A DNA stretch of 59,617 bases. Source: an uncultured Ruminiclostridium sp. GTDB lineage: Bacteria; Bacillota; Clostridia; Oscillospirales; Acutalibacteraceae. The translations under genes and the position numbers were made by a program. Location of the stretch: the NCBI GenBank assembly GCA_902490005.1, contig CABUCM010000013.1, positions 1-59,617 of the forward strand, read 5' to 3'. The notes under the pieces are model-generated. The model saw only the letters and a list, made by a program, of their open reading frames with translations, did not search any database and was not told the DNA's origin. Positions 48,669 to 57,611 of the stretch are shown here, piece by piece (within the stretch, counting starts at the first letter, position 1; every line of letters begins with the position of its first letter).

Positions 48669-51431
48669 CTATTCGTTTGTTACGGTAAAGCGGTAGCTTC
48701 CCGCCCCTGCCTGGAACGTGATATACTCCGCTTCTTCCTTTCCATCCCAAAGACCCTCAACAGGCGACGGCCGGCCTTGGCTCCAAACCACCTGGTCCCC
48801 TTCTCTTACCACCGGGCTGGGGAACCCGTTTTTCGGGACGCACACCAACGCCTGGGTATTTCCGGGCACCGTTACCTCGTAAACCAGCTGGCCATTGTCC
48901 CGCTTCCAGGCCGAGGAAACAAGTCCGTATACGCTGTCCACAGAGGCGGAGGCGTAATCCATGCCCTTGACCAGCAGAGGCCTCAGCACCGTCTGGGAAA
49001 AGCCGTAATGCCCATCCATCAGCTGGATGCCGCCGAAGTTCTTATAGAACCAGGCGTCCACGCTGCCGGCAAAGGGGTGGCTATGGGAGTTGAACACATT
49101 AGGGCTGTCTAAATATTCCCACCGTTTCCACAGGGTGGTGGCGCCCTCACGGATCTGATAACCAAAGGACGGGAAGGTGGTCTGGGTCAGAAGCTCATAG
49201 GCAAGCTGGGACTGGCCGTACCGCACCAAAACGTCGAACATGAATTTCAAGCCGATGACGCCGGTGTCGATATGCTTGCTGCGGGTATTGACAAAGTCGT
49301 TCACCAGGGTTTGCAAAACCGCTTCTTCATTCTCCTTTGGAACAATGCCCAGCCACAGGGGCAGCAGGTTAGCCGTCTGGCTGCTGGCGGAGTAAAGGGT
49401 GGCGTAGCGGCGCATGACCGCAGGCCGTTCCTCCTCCGGCAGCACCTGAAGCCAGGTCTTAATTTTTTCCGCCAGTTCCTCGTCGGAATACTTAGAGGCG
49501 GAGTACCGGTCGCCCTTCAGATAGTGGCTGTTGAAGGTATCCCTGACCCGCTCAAACACCTGATAATATTTTTCAGCAATGTCATTTTTCCCCAGGCGCT
49601 CCGCCATTTTCGATACAAACAGGGCGTCGTGGCAATAGTACCAGGTAGCGGTAATCTCCGTGGGGGTTTCCACCGGATAGGTGTGCATCGGAGGGCACCA
49701 ATCTCCAAACTGGCCGAAGTCCACGATGCCTTCCTCGTTTTCCTGGGTCGCCATAAAGTCCACCCATTTGCACATGCTTTCCAGGTTTTCTTCAATGACC
49801 CGCTCGTCGTCATAATAGTGGCTGACCTGCCAGGGGAACTCCACGCACGCCGTGGCATAGGTGGGATCCACCGGGTTGCAGTCCCAATAAGGGGGCGATA
49901 CCCCCGAGATGCTGCCGGTATCGTACTGGCCCAGGCGGATATCCCGCTCAAACTTGCTGTAGAAGCTGGCCATATCGAAGTTATAAATAGCGGCCTCCGC
50001 CGACATCTGCCCGTCGCCGATCCAGCCCATACGCTCGTCTCTCTGGCAGCAGTCCGTGGGAATGCCGTGGAGGTTGCTTACCTGGGTCCAGCGGTAATTG
50101 GAATGAATCTGGTTGATTAGCTCATTGGAGCAGAAAAAGCTTCCGACCGGCTCCACCGATGAGTGCACCACCCTGGCCTCCAGGGTATCCACGCTGGGCG
50201 TGCCCGGATAGCCGGTAAGCTCCGCATAGCGGAAACCATGATAAGTAAAGGAAGGCTCGTATTCCTCCAGGCCATCGCCCTTGCAGATGTAAGTATCGGT
50301 GGCGACGGCCCCCCGGTTGGTGTTGGGGTTGAGCATCCCGGTATCCTCATGCATCAGTTCAGCGGTATGGATTTTCACTGTAGCGCCCGCCGGTCCCTTC
50401 ACCTTCAGATGGAGCCAGCCCGCAAAGTTCTGGCCAAAGTCGTACAAATACACGCCGGGGGCCGGCTGGGTCATTTTTACCGCGGTCCGGGGCTTGATGA
50501 CCTTGATGGGCGGCAGGGTTCCCTGGCTTTTCAGTTCGCCCATGGCCTCTTCCACCAAAACCGCCTGGTCCCAGCTGGAATCGTCATAGCCGCCCTGGTC
50601 CCAGCCGGGCAGTTCCCGGCGGGCGTCATAGGTTTCCCCGTCGTAAATGTCGTCGAACACAATGGGGCCCTGAGTGGTTTTCCAGTCGGTTCCCGTGGTG
50701 ATAATTTCCATGGTGCCGTCCTGGTACCAGATGTGCTGCTGTAAAATCAGCACCGGGGACGGCCCGTATTTTTTCAGGGGGTGCCAGTTCTTCTCACAGG
50801 TGAGGTCGTTGGGGCTGTACCGCCCGCTGCCCAGCGCCACGCCGATGGCGTTTTCCCCTTCCAGCATTTCGGCGTCCACGTCATACGCGGCGTAAAGGGC
50901 CAGTTTGTCGAAATCCGTACAGGCCGGGTCCAGCACATGGTCGCCTATGCGTTTTCCGTTGAAATACAGCACATAGTAACCCAAGCCGCTGACATAAATG
51001 CGGGAATGGTCTACTTTTTTGTCCACCCGGTAGCTTTTGCGGAATAAATTCTTGCCCCGGATCCATTGGGCTTTCCACATATCCCGGTTCAAAAAGGCGG
51101 TTTCAAAAGACGCTTCCCCGCTGGGCGCGCTCTCAATGCCGTCTTGGTCCCAAAGGGTCACCTGCCAGGTATACCGGGCGCAGGAATCCAGAGGCCCGCC
51201 GCCGTAGACAAGATTTACCGATTTAGAAGATTCTACCTTTCCACTGTCCCACGCCAGGCCGTCCTTGCCCTTTACGGTAATTCGGTAAGCGCTTTGCCTG
51301 CCGCCCCGCTTGGCGGTATCCACCACCCAGGAAAACCGGGGCTTTGGTGTATCGATTCCCATGGGATCGCGGCCATATTCACAGCGCAGGTCGCGCGGTT
51401 TTATCAAATTCGTCATAATGGAAATTTTCAC
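48669..51431 (-). CDS. Glycoside hydrolase family 78, alpha-L-rhamnosidase
   Basis: A 920-residue enzyme with the GH78 layout: N-terminal fibronectin/beta domains (RFSWVVDTAKRGGRQSAYRI; WQVTLWDQDG), a concanavalin-like beta domain (KSYRVDKKVDHSRIYVSGLG), an (alpha/alpha)6 barrel and a C-terminal beta domain. The catalytic-region signature CCQRDERMGWIGDGQ is at about 459-473. It releases L-rhamnose from plant flavonoids or rhamnogalacturonan. No signal peptide is seen, so it probably acts on imported oligosaccharides or glycosides delivered by the adjacent ABC importer. The start is uncertain: GTG at 51431 or ATG at 51416; neither has a strong ribosome site. Confidence 0.9.
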   Translation of the reverse strand: MKISIMTNLIKPRDLRCEYGRDPMGIDTPKPRFSWVVDTAKRGGRQSAYRITVKGKDGLAWDSGKVESSKSVNLVYGGGPLDSCARYTWQVTLWDQDGIESAPSGEASFETAFLNRDMWKAQWIRGKNLFRKSYRVDKKVDHSRIYVSGLGYYVLYFNGKRIGDHVLDPACTDFDKLALYAAYDVDAEMLEGENAIGVALGSGRYSPNDLTCEKNWHPLKKYGPSPVLILQQHIWYQDGTMEIITTGTDWKTTQGPIVFDDIYDGETYDARRELPGWDQGGYDDSSWDQAVLVEEAMGELKSQGTLPPIKVIKPRTAVKMTQPAPGVYLYDFGQNFAGWLHLKVKGPAGATVKIHTAELMHEDTGMLNPNTNRGAVATDTYICKGDGLEEYEPSFTYHGFRYAELTGYPGTPSVDTLEARVVHSSVEPVGSFFCSNELINQIHSNYRWTQVSNLHGIPTDCCQRDERMGWIGDGQMSAEAAIYNFDMASFYSKFERDIRLGQYDTGSISGVSPPYWDCNPVDPTYATACVEFPWQVSHYYDDERVIEENLESMCKWVDFMATQENEEGIVDFGQFGDWCPPMHTYPVETPTEITATWYYCHDALFVSKMAERLGKNDIAEKYYQVFERVRDTFNSHYLKGDRYSASKYSDEELAEKIKTWLQVLPEEERPAVMRRYATLYSASSQTANLLPLWLGIVPKENEEAVLQTLVNDFVNTRSKHIDTGVIGLKFMFDVLVRYGQSQLAYELLTQTTFPSFGYQIREGATTLWKRWEYLDSPNVFNSHSHPFAGSVDAWFYKNFGGIQLMDGHYGFSQTVLRPLLVKGMDYASASVDSVYGLVSSAWKRDNGQLVYEVTVPGNTQALVCVPKNGFPSPVVREGDQVVWSQGRPSPVEGLWDGKEEAEYITFQAGAGSYRFTVTNE

Positions 51432-51465
51432 TTCGCTTTCTGTTTTTTCCTGATTTCACCGCATA

Positions 51466-52299
51466 TCAGCCCTTGACGGCGCCGGCGGTAATGCCCTTGA
51501 CCAGCCATTTCTGTAAAAACACCATAATAATGCATATGGGCAGGATAATGCTCACCACGCCGGCGGCGTTATTGCACCAATATACCAGCTCTTCCGCCGC
51601 GTACTTGCCCACCGCAACCGGCAGGGTCATGGTGTTTTTGCCGCTGAGCACCAGGGCGAAAAGATACTCGTTATAGCTTAACAGGAAGGTGAAAATAGAC
51701 GCCGTACCGATTCCCGGCATGGAAAGCGGGAAAATGACCCGGGTGACTGTTTTCAGCATCCCGCAGCCGTCGATCCTGGCGGCCTCGTCCAGCTCCTTGG
51801 GCAGGGAGATCAAAAACCCCCGCATCAGCCAGATGGCGAACGGCTGGTTGGAAGCCACAATAATCAGAATCAGGACAAAATAGGTATCCGTCAGCTTCAG
51901 GTTGGTCGCTAAGAGGAAAAAGGGGATCAGCAGCAGCATGGGCGGGAACATACGCAGGCCCAGCATGCCATTTAACAGCGCGTTGGAAAATTTGCTTTCG
52001 TGGCGGATCAGCCCATAAGCCGCCAAGGTGGCGATGGGAACGGAAATCAGCATACAGGCGATGGTCACAACCATAGAGTTTTTCAGGTAAACTGCAAAAT
52101 TGTCGTGCACCCACAGCTGCTCAAAATTCTCCCAGGTGAAGCTATAGCTCAGGTTAATGGAGGAGGAAAACGCCTCCGACGGGTTTTTGGTGGCAATGGT
52201 AAACACATACAAAAACGGAACGATGCTCACCACCGCTACCACCAGCAAAATAAGATAGCTGACCGTTTTTTTGACGATCCGTCCCTTTTTGTTATACAT
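51466..52299 (-). CDS. Carbohydrate ABC transporter permease (MalG type)
   Basis: A 277-residue CUT1-type permease with six predicted helices. The coupling loop is LPKELDEAARIDGCGMLKTV, the EAA motif that contacts the ATPase, followed by IFPLSMPGIGT. There is no ATPase gene nearby, so the importer probably uses a shared MsmX/UgpC-like ATPase encoded elsewhere. It begins 2 bp after the other permease ends and precedes the rhamnosidase by 34 bp. Confidence 0.93.
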   Translation of the reverse strand: MYNKKGRIVKKTVSYLILLVVAVVSIVPFLYVFTIATKNPSEAFSSSINLSYSFTWENFEQLWVHDNFAVYLKNSMVVTIACMLISVPIATLAAYGLIRHESKFSNALLNGMLGLRMFPPMLLLIPFFLLATNLKLTDTYFVLILIIVASNQPFAIWLMRGFLISLPKELDEAARIDGCGMLKTVTRVIFPLSMPGIGTASIFTFLLSYNEYLFALVLSGKNTMTLPVAVGKYAAEELVYWCNNAAGVVSIILPICIIMVFLQKWLVKGITAGAVKG

Positions 52300-52301
52300 A
52301 C

Positions 52302-53183
52302 TCAGTCAGCCTCCTCGTTTTTCATTAGCTTCAGCAGCAGGAACACCGGAATGGCCAGCATAATCAAAATCAATACGCCGGCGGCGCTGCCTCTGCCCAG
52401 CCTCAGCTTGGTAAACGCCATGGTGTAGGTATAAAGCGACACGCTTTCCGTGGCGTTGCCGGGGCCTCCTCCCGTCATTACCGCGATGCGGTCGTAAATA
52501 CGGAAGGAATCCATAAACCGCATGGTAAACACCAGAATCAGCAGATGCTTCAGGTGGGGGATCTTCACGCTGAAAAATTGACGGATAGCGCCGGCGCCGT
52601 CGATGCTGGTGGCTTCCAGCTGCTCAATGGGAACCGCCTGAAGCCCCGCGTAGAAGATAATAATGGCAAACGGCGTATTCTGCCAGATTTCCACCAGGAT
52701 TACAGCCACCTGGGCCCAGAACGGGTCGTCGAACCAGCTGGGCGCCGCCAGTCCGAACATGTTCAGAATCTGGCTCAAAAGCCCCCAGTCAGAAATGAAA
52801 ATCCAGCGGAAAATAATACCAGACGCCGCCGCGGAGATAAAATACGGCAGATAAATCATAATGGACAGCACTTTTCTGCCCCGCATGATGTTATCCATGA
52901 AAAGAGCGATGATCATGCCCAGCACGATTTGGAAAAACACGGTGATTACCGTGTAAATGGCGGAAAACGCCACCGCCTGTCCGAACTCGGGATCCTGAAG
53001 AATTTTAAGATAATTTTCCAGGCCCGCAAACTTGGCTTCCGTACCAAGCTTGTAATCGAAAAAGCTGTAATAAATCGCATAGCACACTGGGAAGATCATG
53101 CTGACCAGCATTACCACAATGCTTGGCACCGCAAAACCCAAATACTTGTTTTTATCAAGGAGCTTTTTTTGCTTTCTATGCAT
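52302..53183 (-). CDS. Carbohydrate ABC transporter permease (MalF type)
   Basis: A 293-residue CUT1-type permease with six helices; the first is near 14-36. The EAA-like loop is VPIEQLEATSIDGAGAIRQF, followed by FSVKIPHLKHLLILV. It pairs with the MalG-type partner to form the channel. It follows the solute-binding protein gene by 83 bp, and AAGGGAAGAAG precedes the ATG. Confidence 0.93.
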   Translation of the reverse strand: MHRKQKKLLDKNKYLGFAVPSIVVMLVSMIFPVCYAIYYSFFDYKLGTEAKFAGLENYLKILQDPEFGQAVAFSAIYTVITVFFQIVLGMIIALFMDNIMRGRKVLSIMIYLPYFISAAASGIIFRWIFISDWGLLSQILNMFGLAAPSWFDDPFWAQVAVILVEIWQNTPFAIIIFYAGLQAVPIEQLEATSIDGAGAIRQFFSVKIPHLKHLLILVFTMRFMDSFRIYDRIAVMTGGGPGNATESVSLYTYTMAFTKLRLGRGSAAGVLILIMLAIPVFLLLKLMKNEEAD

Positions 53184-53266
53184 ACTTCTTCTTCCCTTTT
53201 ATTACTTCCGGCCTTCCGCATCACGAAATGAAGAAGGCCGGATCATAGCTATTTATTTACTTGCAA

Positions 53267-54601
53267 TTAATCGTAGTAGCCCGCGTCGTCCAAAATCTCA
53301 CGGACTTCTTTATCCACTTCGGCCATCGCCGTGGCAGCATCTCCCTGGCCGGTGAGCACGGAGGACAGCGCCGTCATGGACACTTCCATAATCTCGCTGA
53401 ACTCGGGAATAGTGGGCCGCAGGGTAGCGCCGGATTGAATGGCCTTCCAGGCCGCGTCATAGTCGGTGCGTTCCGCCAAAAGCTCGTCGGTCAAAGCGGC
53501 CTCACGGCAGGGCATACCGGAATCGGCGCCGCCAATAGAGGATTCCTCGTCAGTGGCATTGGCAATGGTTTTGAAGCAGGTGTCGATATCATTTTCGGTA
53601 AACTTGCAGATAGAGTAGCCCGCGGTATTCCAGATCGCCGCGGATGCGCCGCCCTTTTCCAGAGACGGGGCGCTGGCAAAAGCAACCTTGCCCACCACGG
53701 TGGACTGCTCCGGATCGTTCATGCTGCTGGACCGCGTGGTCTGCATCATGGTCATAGCGGCCAGATCCTGGCCCATGGCTACGGTCGCTTCGTTGTTGCC
53801 GTAGCCGCTGCTGTCGTCAGGGGTATATTGATACAGCTTCTGCAAATAATCGATGGCCTTCAAGGATGCTTCACCGGAGAAGGTGGGGTTATAGTCGTCA
53901 TCCCAGAACCAGCCGCCGCAGGCGGTGAGGAAGGACTGGTAGGTGACCATCAGCATATCGGAGGCCTGCAGGGTCAGGGTGATGCCGCTGCGTCCATCCT
54001 TATTCAGCGCTTCGGCGTCCGCTACCAGCTCGTCTAACGTCTCGGGGACAGACAAACCGGCATCGTCAAACAGGTCAGTGCGGTAGAAGAGGATCATCGC
54101 CCACTGATGGCTGGGAATCCCGTAAATGTGGCCGTCATAGGAATAGGCGTCCCACAGATATTGGGGGATATCGCCGAAGTTGTATTCATCCCAATACTTT
54201 TCGACATATTCATCCAGAGGCTCCAGCCAGCCGTTGGCCGCAAATTCAGCGATATCCTGGGGAGTGATATATGTAATATCATAGGATGCCGCGTTGGACG
54301 CCAGGTTCAAGCGCATCTTCTCCTGCCAGTCCGTATAGTTGGTCATTTCCGCGTTAACCGTCACGCCTTCCGGCGCTTTGGTCTTCATTTGGTCCGCGTA
54401 GTACTCCAGGGCCGCATAGGTATGGCTGAGCATATTCAGGGTAACGTCGCCTTCCGGCGCGCCGCTTTCTTCCGATTCCGCCTTTGAGGAACCGTCAGTT
54501 GATGAAGAGGACGGCGAATTCCCGCCGCTGCAAGAGGCTAAACAGAACACCATGGAAAGGGCAAGCATGCCGGAAATGATTTTGCGTAAAGTCTTTCTCA
54601 T
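53267..54601 (-). CDS. Sugar-binding lipoprotein of the ABC importer
   Basis: A 444-residue family 1 solute-binding protein. The signal peptide ends at lipobox CLAS-Cys24 and is followed by a Ser/Glu-rich linker. The mature protein has the usual GIPSHQWAMILFYRTDLFDDA block and the aromatic-rich region CGGWFWDDDYNPTFSGEASL that commonly lines the sugar site. The start at 54601 lies after AAGGGAGAAGTTTCACAA; an in-frame start 13 codons earlier would disturb the signal peptide. It is the first gene of the rhamnosidase operon, under a near-consensus promoter. Confidence 0.93.
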   Translation of the reverse strand: MRKTLRKIISGMLALSMVFCLASCSGGNSPSSSSTDGSSKAESEESGAPEGDVTLNMLSHTYAALEYYADQMKTKAPEGVTVNAEMTNYTDWQEKMRLNLASNAASYDITYITPQDIAEFAANGWLEPLDEYVEKYWDEYNFGDIPQYLWDAYSYDGHIYGIPSHQWAMILFYRTDLFDDAGLSVPETLDELVADAEALNKDGRSGITLTLQASDMLMVTYQSFLTACGGWFWDDDYNPTFSGEASLKAIDYLQKLYQYTPDDSSGYGNNEATVAMGQDLAAMTMMQTTRSSSMNDPEQSTVVGKVAFASAPSLEKGGASAAIWNTAGYSICKFTENDIDTCFKTIANATDEESSIGGADSGMPCREAALTDELLAERTDYDAAWKAIQSGATLRPTIPEFSEIMEVSMTALSSVLTGQGDAATAMAEVDKEVREILDDAGYYD

Positions 54602-54635
54602 TTGTGAAACTTCTCCCTTCATTTTATAAATCTTA

Positions 54636-54664
54636 AACATTGTTCTATATTAAAGAACAATGTT
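54636..54664. promoter_or_regulatory. Operator palindrome of the rhamnosidase/importer operon
   Basis: AACATTGTTCT and AGAACAATGTT are exact inverse copies around ATATTAA. A nested palindrome, GAACA-A-TGTTC, lies at 54655-54665. It sits about 10-40 nt after the predicted transcription start, the position of a roadblock repressor site. The IclR protein of this locus is the best candidate to bind it. Confidence 0.7.
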
Positions 54665-54681
54665 CTTAATTTGTTGAACCT

Positions 54682-54710
54682 ATTATAGGTGATATGACTA
54701 AAAAAGTCAA
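54682..54710 (-). promoter_or_regulatory. Sigma-A promoter of the rhamnosidase/importer operon
   Basis: On the minus strand TTGACT (54710-54705) and a consensus TATAAT (54687-54682) are spaced exactly 17 bp. The region 54711-54949 between the two divergent promoters shows no gene. Confidence 0.9.
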
Positions 54711-54949
54711 TAACCTTTTAAAATTTTTTTCTCGATTAAAATCTAACACAAATAACCGCTCTTTCCCATCTGATTTCTATGCATTTGCTCCTTTACTGAA
54801 ATAAGGATAAATTCTTTTTCCAGTTTTTGCGGAAAACCTTCTTTCTCCTTAATGCGACATCGATTTTCCACTTTCTTTAGGGGGCCTTCTATCGGCTAAA
54901 AAGAACCCGCTTTCAACGCGAGGCTTTTCACGGTCAGCATTTGTTTTAT

Positions 54950-54978
54950 TTGCGTTTTTTCTTATTTCGCGGTACAAT
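54950..54978 (+). promoter_or_regulatory. Promoter of the M55 peptidase gene
   Basis: TTGCGT (54950-54955) and TACAAT (54973-54978) are spaced 17 bp, 50 bp before the start codon. Confidence 0.7.
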
Positions 54979-55028
54979 AGAGCTGGAAATCAAAAACGTT
55001 TTTCCGAAAAGGAAAGGGGGATTTTTTC

Positions 55029-55844
55029 ATGAGAATTTTTATGGTATCTGACATTGAGGGGCTGACCGGCGTTTACCATTGGGCCCAAACCAAGCCCGGC
55101 AACCCCGCCTATGCCGAAGCCCAGGAGCTGCTGATGGGCGACCTGCTGGCGGCGGCAGAGGGCGCTCACGACGGCGGCGCCGACGAAATCGTCATTTACG
55201 ATATGCACGAAAGCGGACGCAATATTTTCACTGACCGCCTCCCCGCCTATGTCCGCCATATTGCGGGCAAGCCCCCTGTTCTATCCGATCATTTCCGTAT
55301 GGGCGAAAGCTATGACGGCCTGATTATGCTGGGCAACCACGCCATGCCCTATACGAAAGATTCCGTTCTCTGCCACGCTTACTGGCTTTCCGACGGCATG
55401 TTTACCGTGAACGGCATCGACGTAGGAGAAATCGGCATGGAAACCTTGATCGCCGGCCAATATGGCGTTCCTCTGCTTTTGGTTACCGGCGACCTGGCCG
55501 CGAAAAAAGAGGCCCTTGCCCTTTCTCCTGACACCCGCTGCGCCGTGGTCAAGGAGTCCTCCGGCTACCGCAACACCGCCGTTTGTTATCCCGCCTGCGA
55601 AACCCAGGAAGAAATTTACCGCCAGGCCAGAGACGCGGTGAAGCACGCCGCTGAAATCGCTCCCGTGACTCTTCAGGCCCCCTATACCCTGAGAATTTCC
55701 TTCCAGGGCCAGGTTCGGCCGGAGATAAAGTCCCTGCTCGGCGTCACCGCCGTGGATGACAAAACCTTTGAGCTCCAGGGCGGCGACCTGCACAAGATGT
55801 GGGAAATGGTGAACGAAGCCTGCTGCAACTGGCTGGATGTTTAA
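55029..55844 (+). CDS. M55-family D-aminopeptidase (DppA-like)
   Basis: A 271-residue zinc peptidase of the M55 family, which removes D-amino acids such as D-Ala from short peptides in the cytoplasm. The N-terminal metal motif SDIEGLTGV has Asp8 and Glu10. It is followed by YDMHESGRNI with His, and GNHAMPY (near 103-109) with the second His. The block INGIDVGEIGMETLIAGQYG (here VNGIDVGEIGMETLIAG) is also conserved. The usual role is nutrient use of cell-wall peptides. The start follows a strong GGAAAGGGGG site, and the gene has its own promoter and terminator. Confidence 0.92.
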   Translation: MRIFMVSDIEGLTGVYHWAQTKPGNPAYAEAQELLMGDLLAAAEGAHDGGADEIVIYDMHESGRNIFTDRLPAYVRHIAGKPPVLSDHFRMGESYDGLIMLGNHAMPYTKDSVLCHAYWLSDGMFTVNGIDVGEIGMETLIAGQYGVPLLLVTGDLAAKKEALALSPDTRCAVVKESSGYRNTAVCYPACETQEEIYRQARDAVKHAAEIAPVTLQAPYTLRISFQGQVRPEIKSLLGVTAVDDKTFELQGGDLHKMWEMVNEACCNWLDV

Positions 55845-55867
55845 ATTATCTTTTATCCGCTGAGGGG

Positions 55868-55899
55868 AAAGCCATCCTGAAACCAGGATGGCTTTTTAT
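55868..55899 (+). terminator. Intrinsic terminator after the M55 gene
   Basis: AAAGCCATCCTG-AAAC-CAGGATGGCTTT, a perfect 12-bp stem followed by T's. Confidence 0.93.
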
Positions 55900-55951
55900 T
55901 GACCCATAAATGATTTTCCACTATACTGATAAGGAAAACGAGGTGATTTTA

Positions 55952-56380
55952 TTGTATCAAATCCAATTCTCTCAAGGTTTAGACGGCTTACCCAAGGCGG
56001 CCCAGCTTCGCCAGGAGGTCTTTATCCACGAGCAGGGCTTTCAAAATGAATTTGACGAAACCGACCCCATCGCCTGGCATGTGCTGGTTTCAGACGGCGG
56101 CGTCCCCTGCGGGACCGGAAGGGTCTTTGAGAGCCCAATAGGCTCCGGCTGCTATCATTTGGGCAGGATCGCCGTAAAGAAAACCTATCGTAAGCATCAT
56201 ATCGGTTCTCTGGTATTAAAAAACCTGGAAGAAAAGGCGGCCGGCCTAGGGGCCAGGGAGCTGCATCTTTCCGCCCAGGTCCAGGCCCAGGGCTTTTATG
56301 AAAAAAACGGCTACCACGCCTACGGCCCTGTTTATCCTGACGAGCATGTTCCCCACATCGGTATGAAAAAAATAGTTTAA
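55952..56380 (+). CDS. GNAT-family N-acetyltransferase
   Basis: A 142-residue acetyltransferase of the GNAT fold, probably of the ElaA/YjcF-like group (LRQEVFIHEQGFQNEFDETD at the front). The acetyl-CoA-binding motif A is HLGRIAVKKTYRKHHIGSLV, followed by LHLSAQVQAQGFYEKNGY. I chose the TTG at 55952, 6 nt after GAGGTG; an ATG 14 codons upstream has no ribosome site. The substrate is not predictable from sequence. Confidence 0.85.
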   Translation: MYQIQFSQGLDGLPKAAQLRQEVFIHEQGFQNEFDETDPIAWHVLVSDGGVPCGTGRVFESPIGSGCYHLGRIAVKKTYRKHHIGSLVLKNLEEKAAGLGARELHLSAQVQAQGFYEKNGYHAYGPVYPDEHVPHIGMKKIV

Positions 56381-56389
56381 TCGTTTACA
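56378..56389. promoter_or_regulatory. Second LacI-type half-match operator
   Basis: TAATCGTTTACA is the exact reverse complement of 12 bp of the operator at 56570 (TGTAAACGATTA). It overlaps the stop codon of the GNAT gene, 190 bp upstream, a distance that would allow looping between two repressor sites. Confidence 0.5.
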
Positions 56390-56391
56390 TA

Positions 56392-56465
56392 AGCCGCGGC
56401 AAAATCGGACAATTAAGACGCTGAAACAGGCGCTCAGAATTGTCCGATTTTGCCGCGGCCTTTTT
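56392..56465 (+). terminator. Long terminator hairpin after the GNAT gene
   Basis: GCCGCGGCAAAATCGGACAA is matched by its exact complement (ending GCCGCGGC) with about 30 nt between, followed by CTTTTT. The stem is more than 20 bp, longer than an ordinary terminator. Confidence 0.8.
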
Positions 56466-56536
56466 CCTGCGATTTTTTGTGTTTTCCCTTGTGTATTCAA
56501 TCAAAAATTCCTTCTAAATCCTGTGGGAAATGCCAA

Positions 56537-56565
56537 TTGAAAATCATGGCGGGATGTTTTATAAT
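56537..56565 (+). promoter_or_regulatory. Promoter of the lacI-type operon
   Basis: TTGAAA (56537-56542) and TATAAT (56560-56565) are spaced 17 bp, directly followed by the operator palindrome. Confidence 0.88.
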
Positions 56566-56569
56566 GCGC

Positions 56570-56585
56570 TTGTAAACGATTACAA
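56570..56585. promoter_or_regulatory. LacI/CcpA-type operator overlapping the transcription start
   Basis: TTGTAAACGATTACAA is a near-perfect palindrome with the central CG and the TGTAAACG core typical of LacI-family sites. It begins 4 nt after the -10 element and ends just before the ribosome site of the lacI-type gene, so it is probably autoregulatory. Confidence 0.75.
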
Positions 56586-56598
56586 GGAGGCGCCGTTC

Positions 56599-57611
56599 AT
56601 GCTCACCATTAAAGAGGTCGCTCAAGCGGCGAACGTGTCTGTCGCCACCGTATCCCGTGTGCTAAACCATGACAAACGGGTGGCTTTAAAAACCAAGGAG
56701 CGCGTACTGAAGGTGGTAAAAGAGCTGGATTACACCCCTAACACCTTAGGCCGCAACCTTCGGGTGAGCGCCACCAAAAAGATCCTGGTGCTGCTTCCTT
56801 CGGTATTGAACCAATTCTTCTCCAGCGTCATGCAGGGCATTGAGGAAAGCGTTCAGGCCAGGGGCTACCAGGTGATGATGTCCACCACCAGAAGCGATCC
56901 TCAGATCGAGCAAAGCTACATAGAGTTTTTATATAACAAAAGCATCGACGGCATTATTTTTTTCAATTCAGAACAGAGCCCTGAAAAAATCACGGAGCTT
57001 TCTCAAAAGTACCCCATCACATTCTGCATCAGCAGCCTAGAGAGGGCGAAAACGTCCGCGGTGACCATCGACAACGTCCAGGCCGCTTATGACGCGGTTG
57101 CTTCCCTGATTCAGGCCGGACACCGGAGGATCGCCCTGGTTTACGAACCCGACGCTTCCCACGGCAGGCTGAGAGGCCAAGGCTACGAAAAGGCCCTGAA
57201 GCAGTTCGGCCTGCCCATTCAGCCGGAGTACCTGCAAATATGCGACTCCTCTTTTGATTCCGGCGCGGAGGCCGGCAAGCGCCTGATGTCCCTTCCGCAG
57301 CCGCCCACCGCGATCTTTGCCATTTCCGACGTGGTCGCCGCCGGCGTGGTGCAGCAGCTGCTGCGGCTGCAAAAGATTCCCGGCAGGGATGTGGATGTGT
57401 TCGGTTTCGATAACACGGATATCTCCCGGATGATTACTCCGACGTTAAGCACCATACAGCAGCCCGGCTATCTAATGGGCAAACTTTCCGCGGAGCTGCT
57501 GTTTGAAAAATGGAGGATTTATCCGCGCCCAATAAGACTATTTTTGTGCCCCACGAGCTGATCTTCCGGGAGACCACCCGGCAGTCTGTGGAACAGGAGG
57601 AAACGAAATGA
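56599..57611 (+). pseudogene. LacI-family regulator with a one-base frameshift near the C-terminus
   Basis: Starts at the ATG 10 nt after AAGGAGG. The HTH is LTIKEVAQAANVSVATVSRV, followed by the hinge YTPNTLGRNLR and a full periplasmic-binding-like effector domain (VFGFDNTDISRMITPTLSTI). After LSAELLFEK the frame departs and stops at 57561. A one-base shift in the A-run at 57506-57510 restores the standard LacI ending (NKTIFVPHELIFRETTRQSV) and stops at 57611 in ATGA, overlapping the next start. So either one A was lost in nature or in sequencing. Without the repair the protein lacks about 30 native C-terminal residues and gains a short false tail. Confidence 0.85.
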
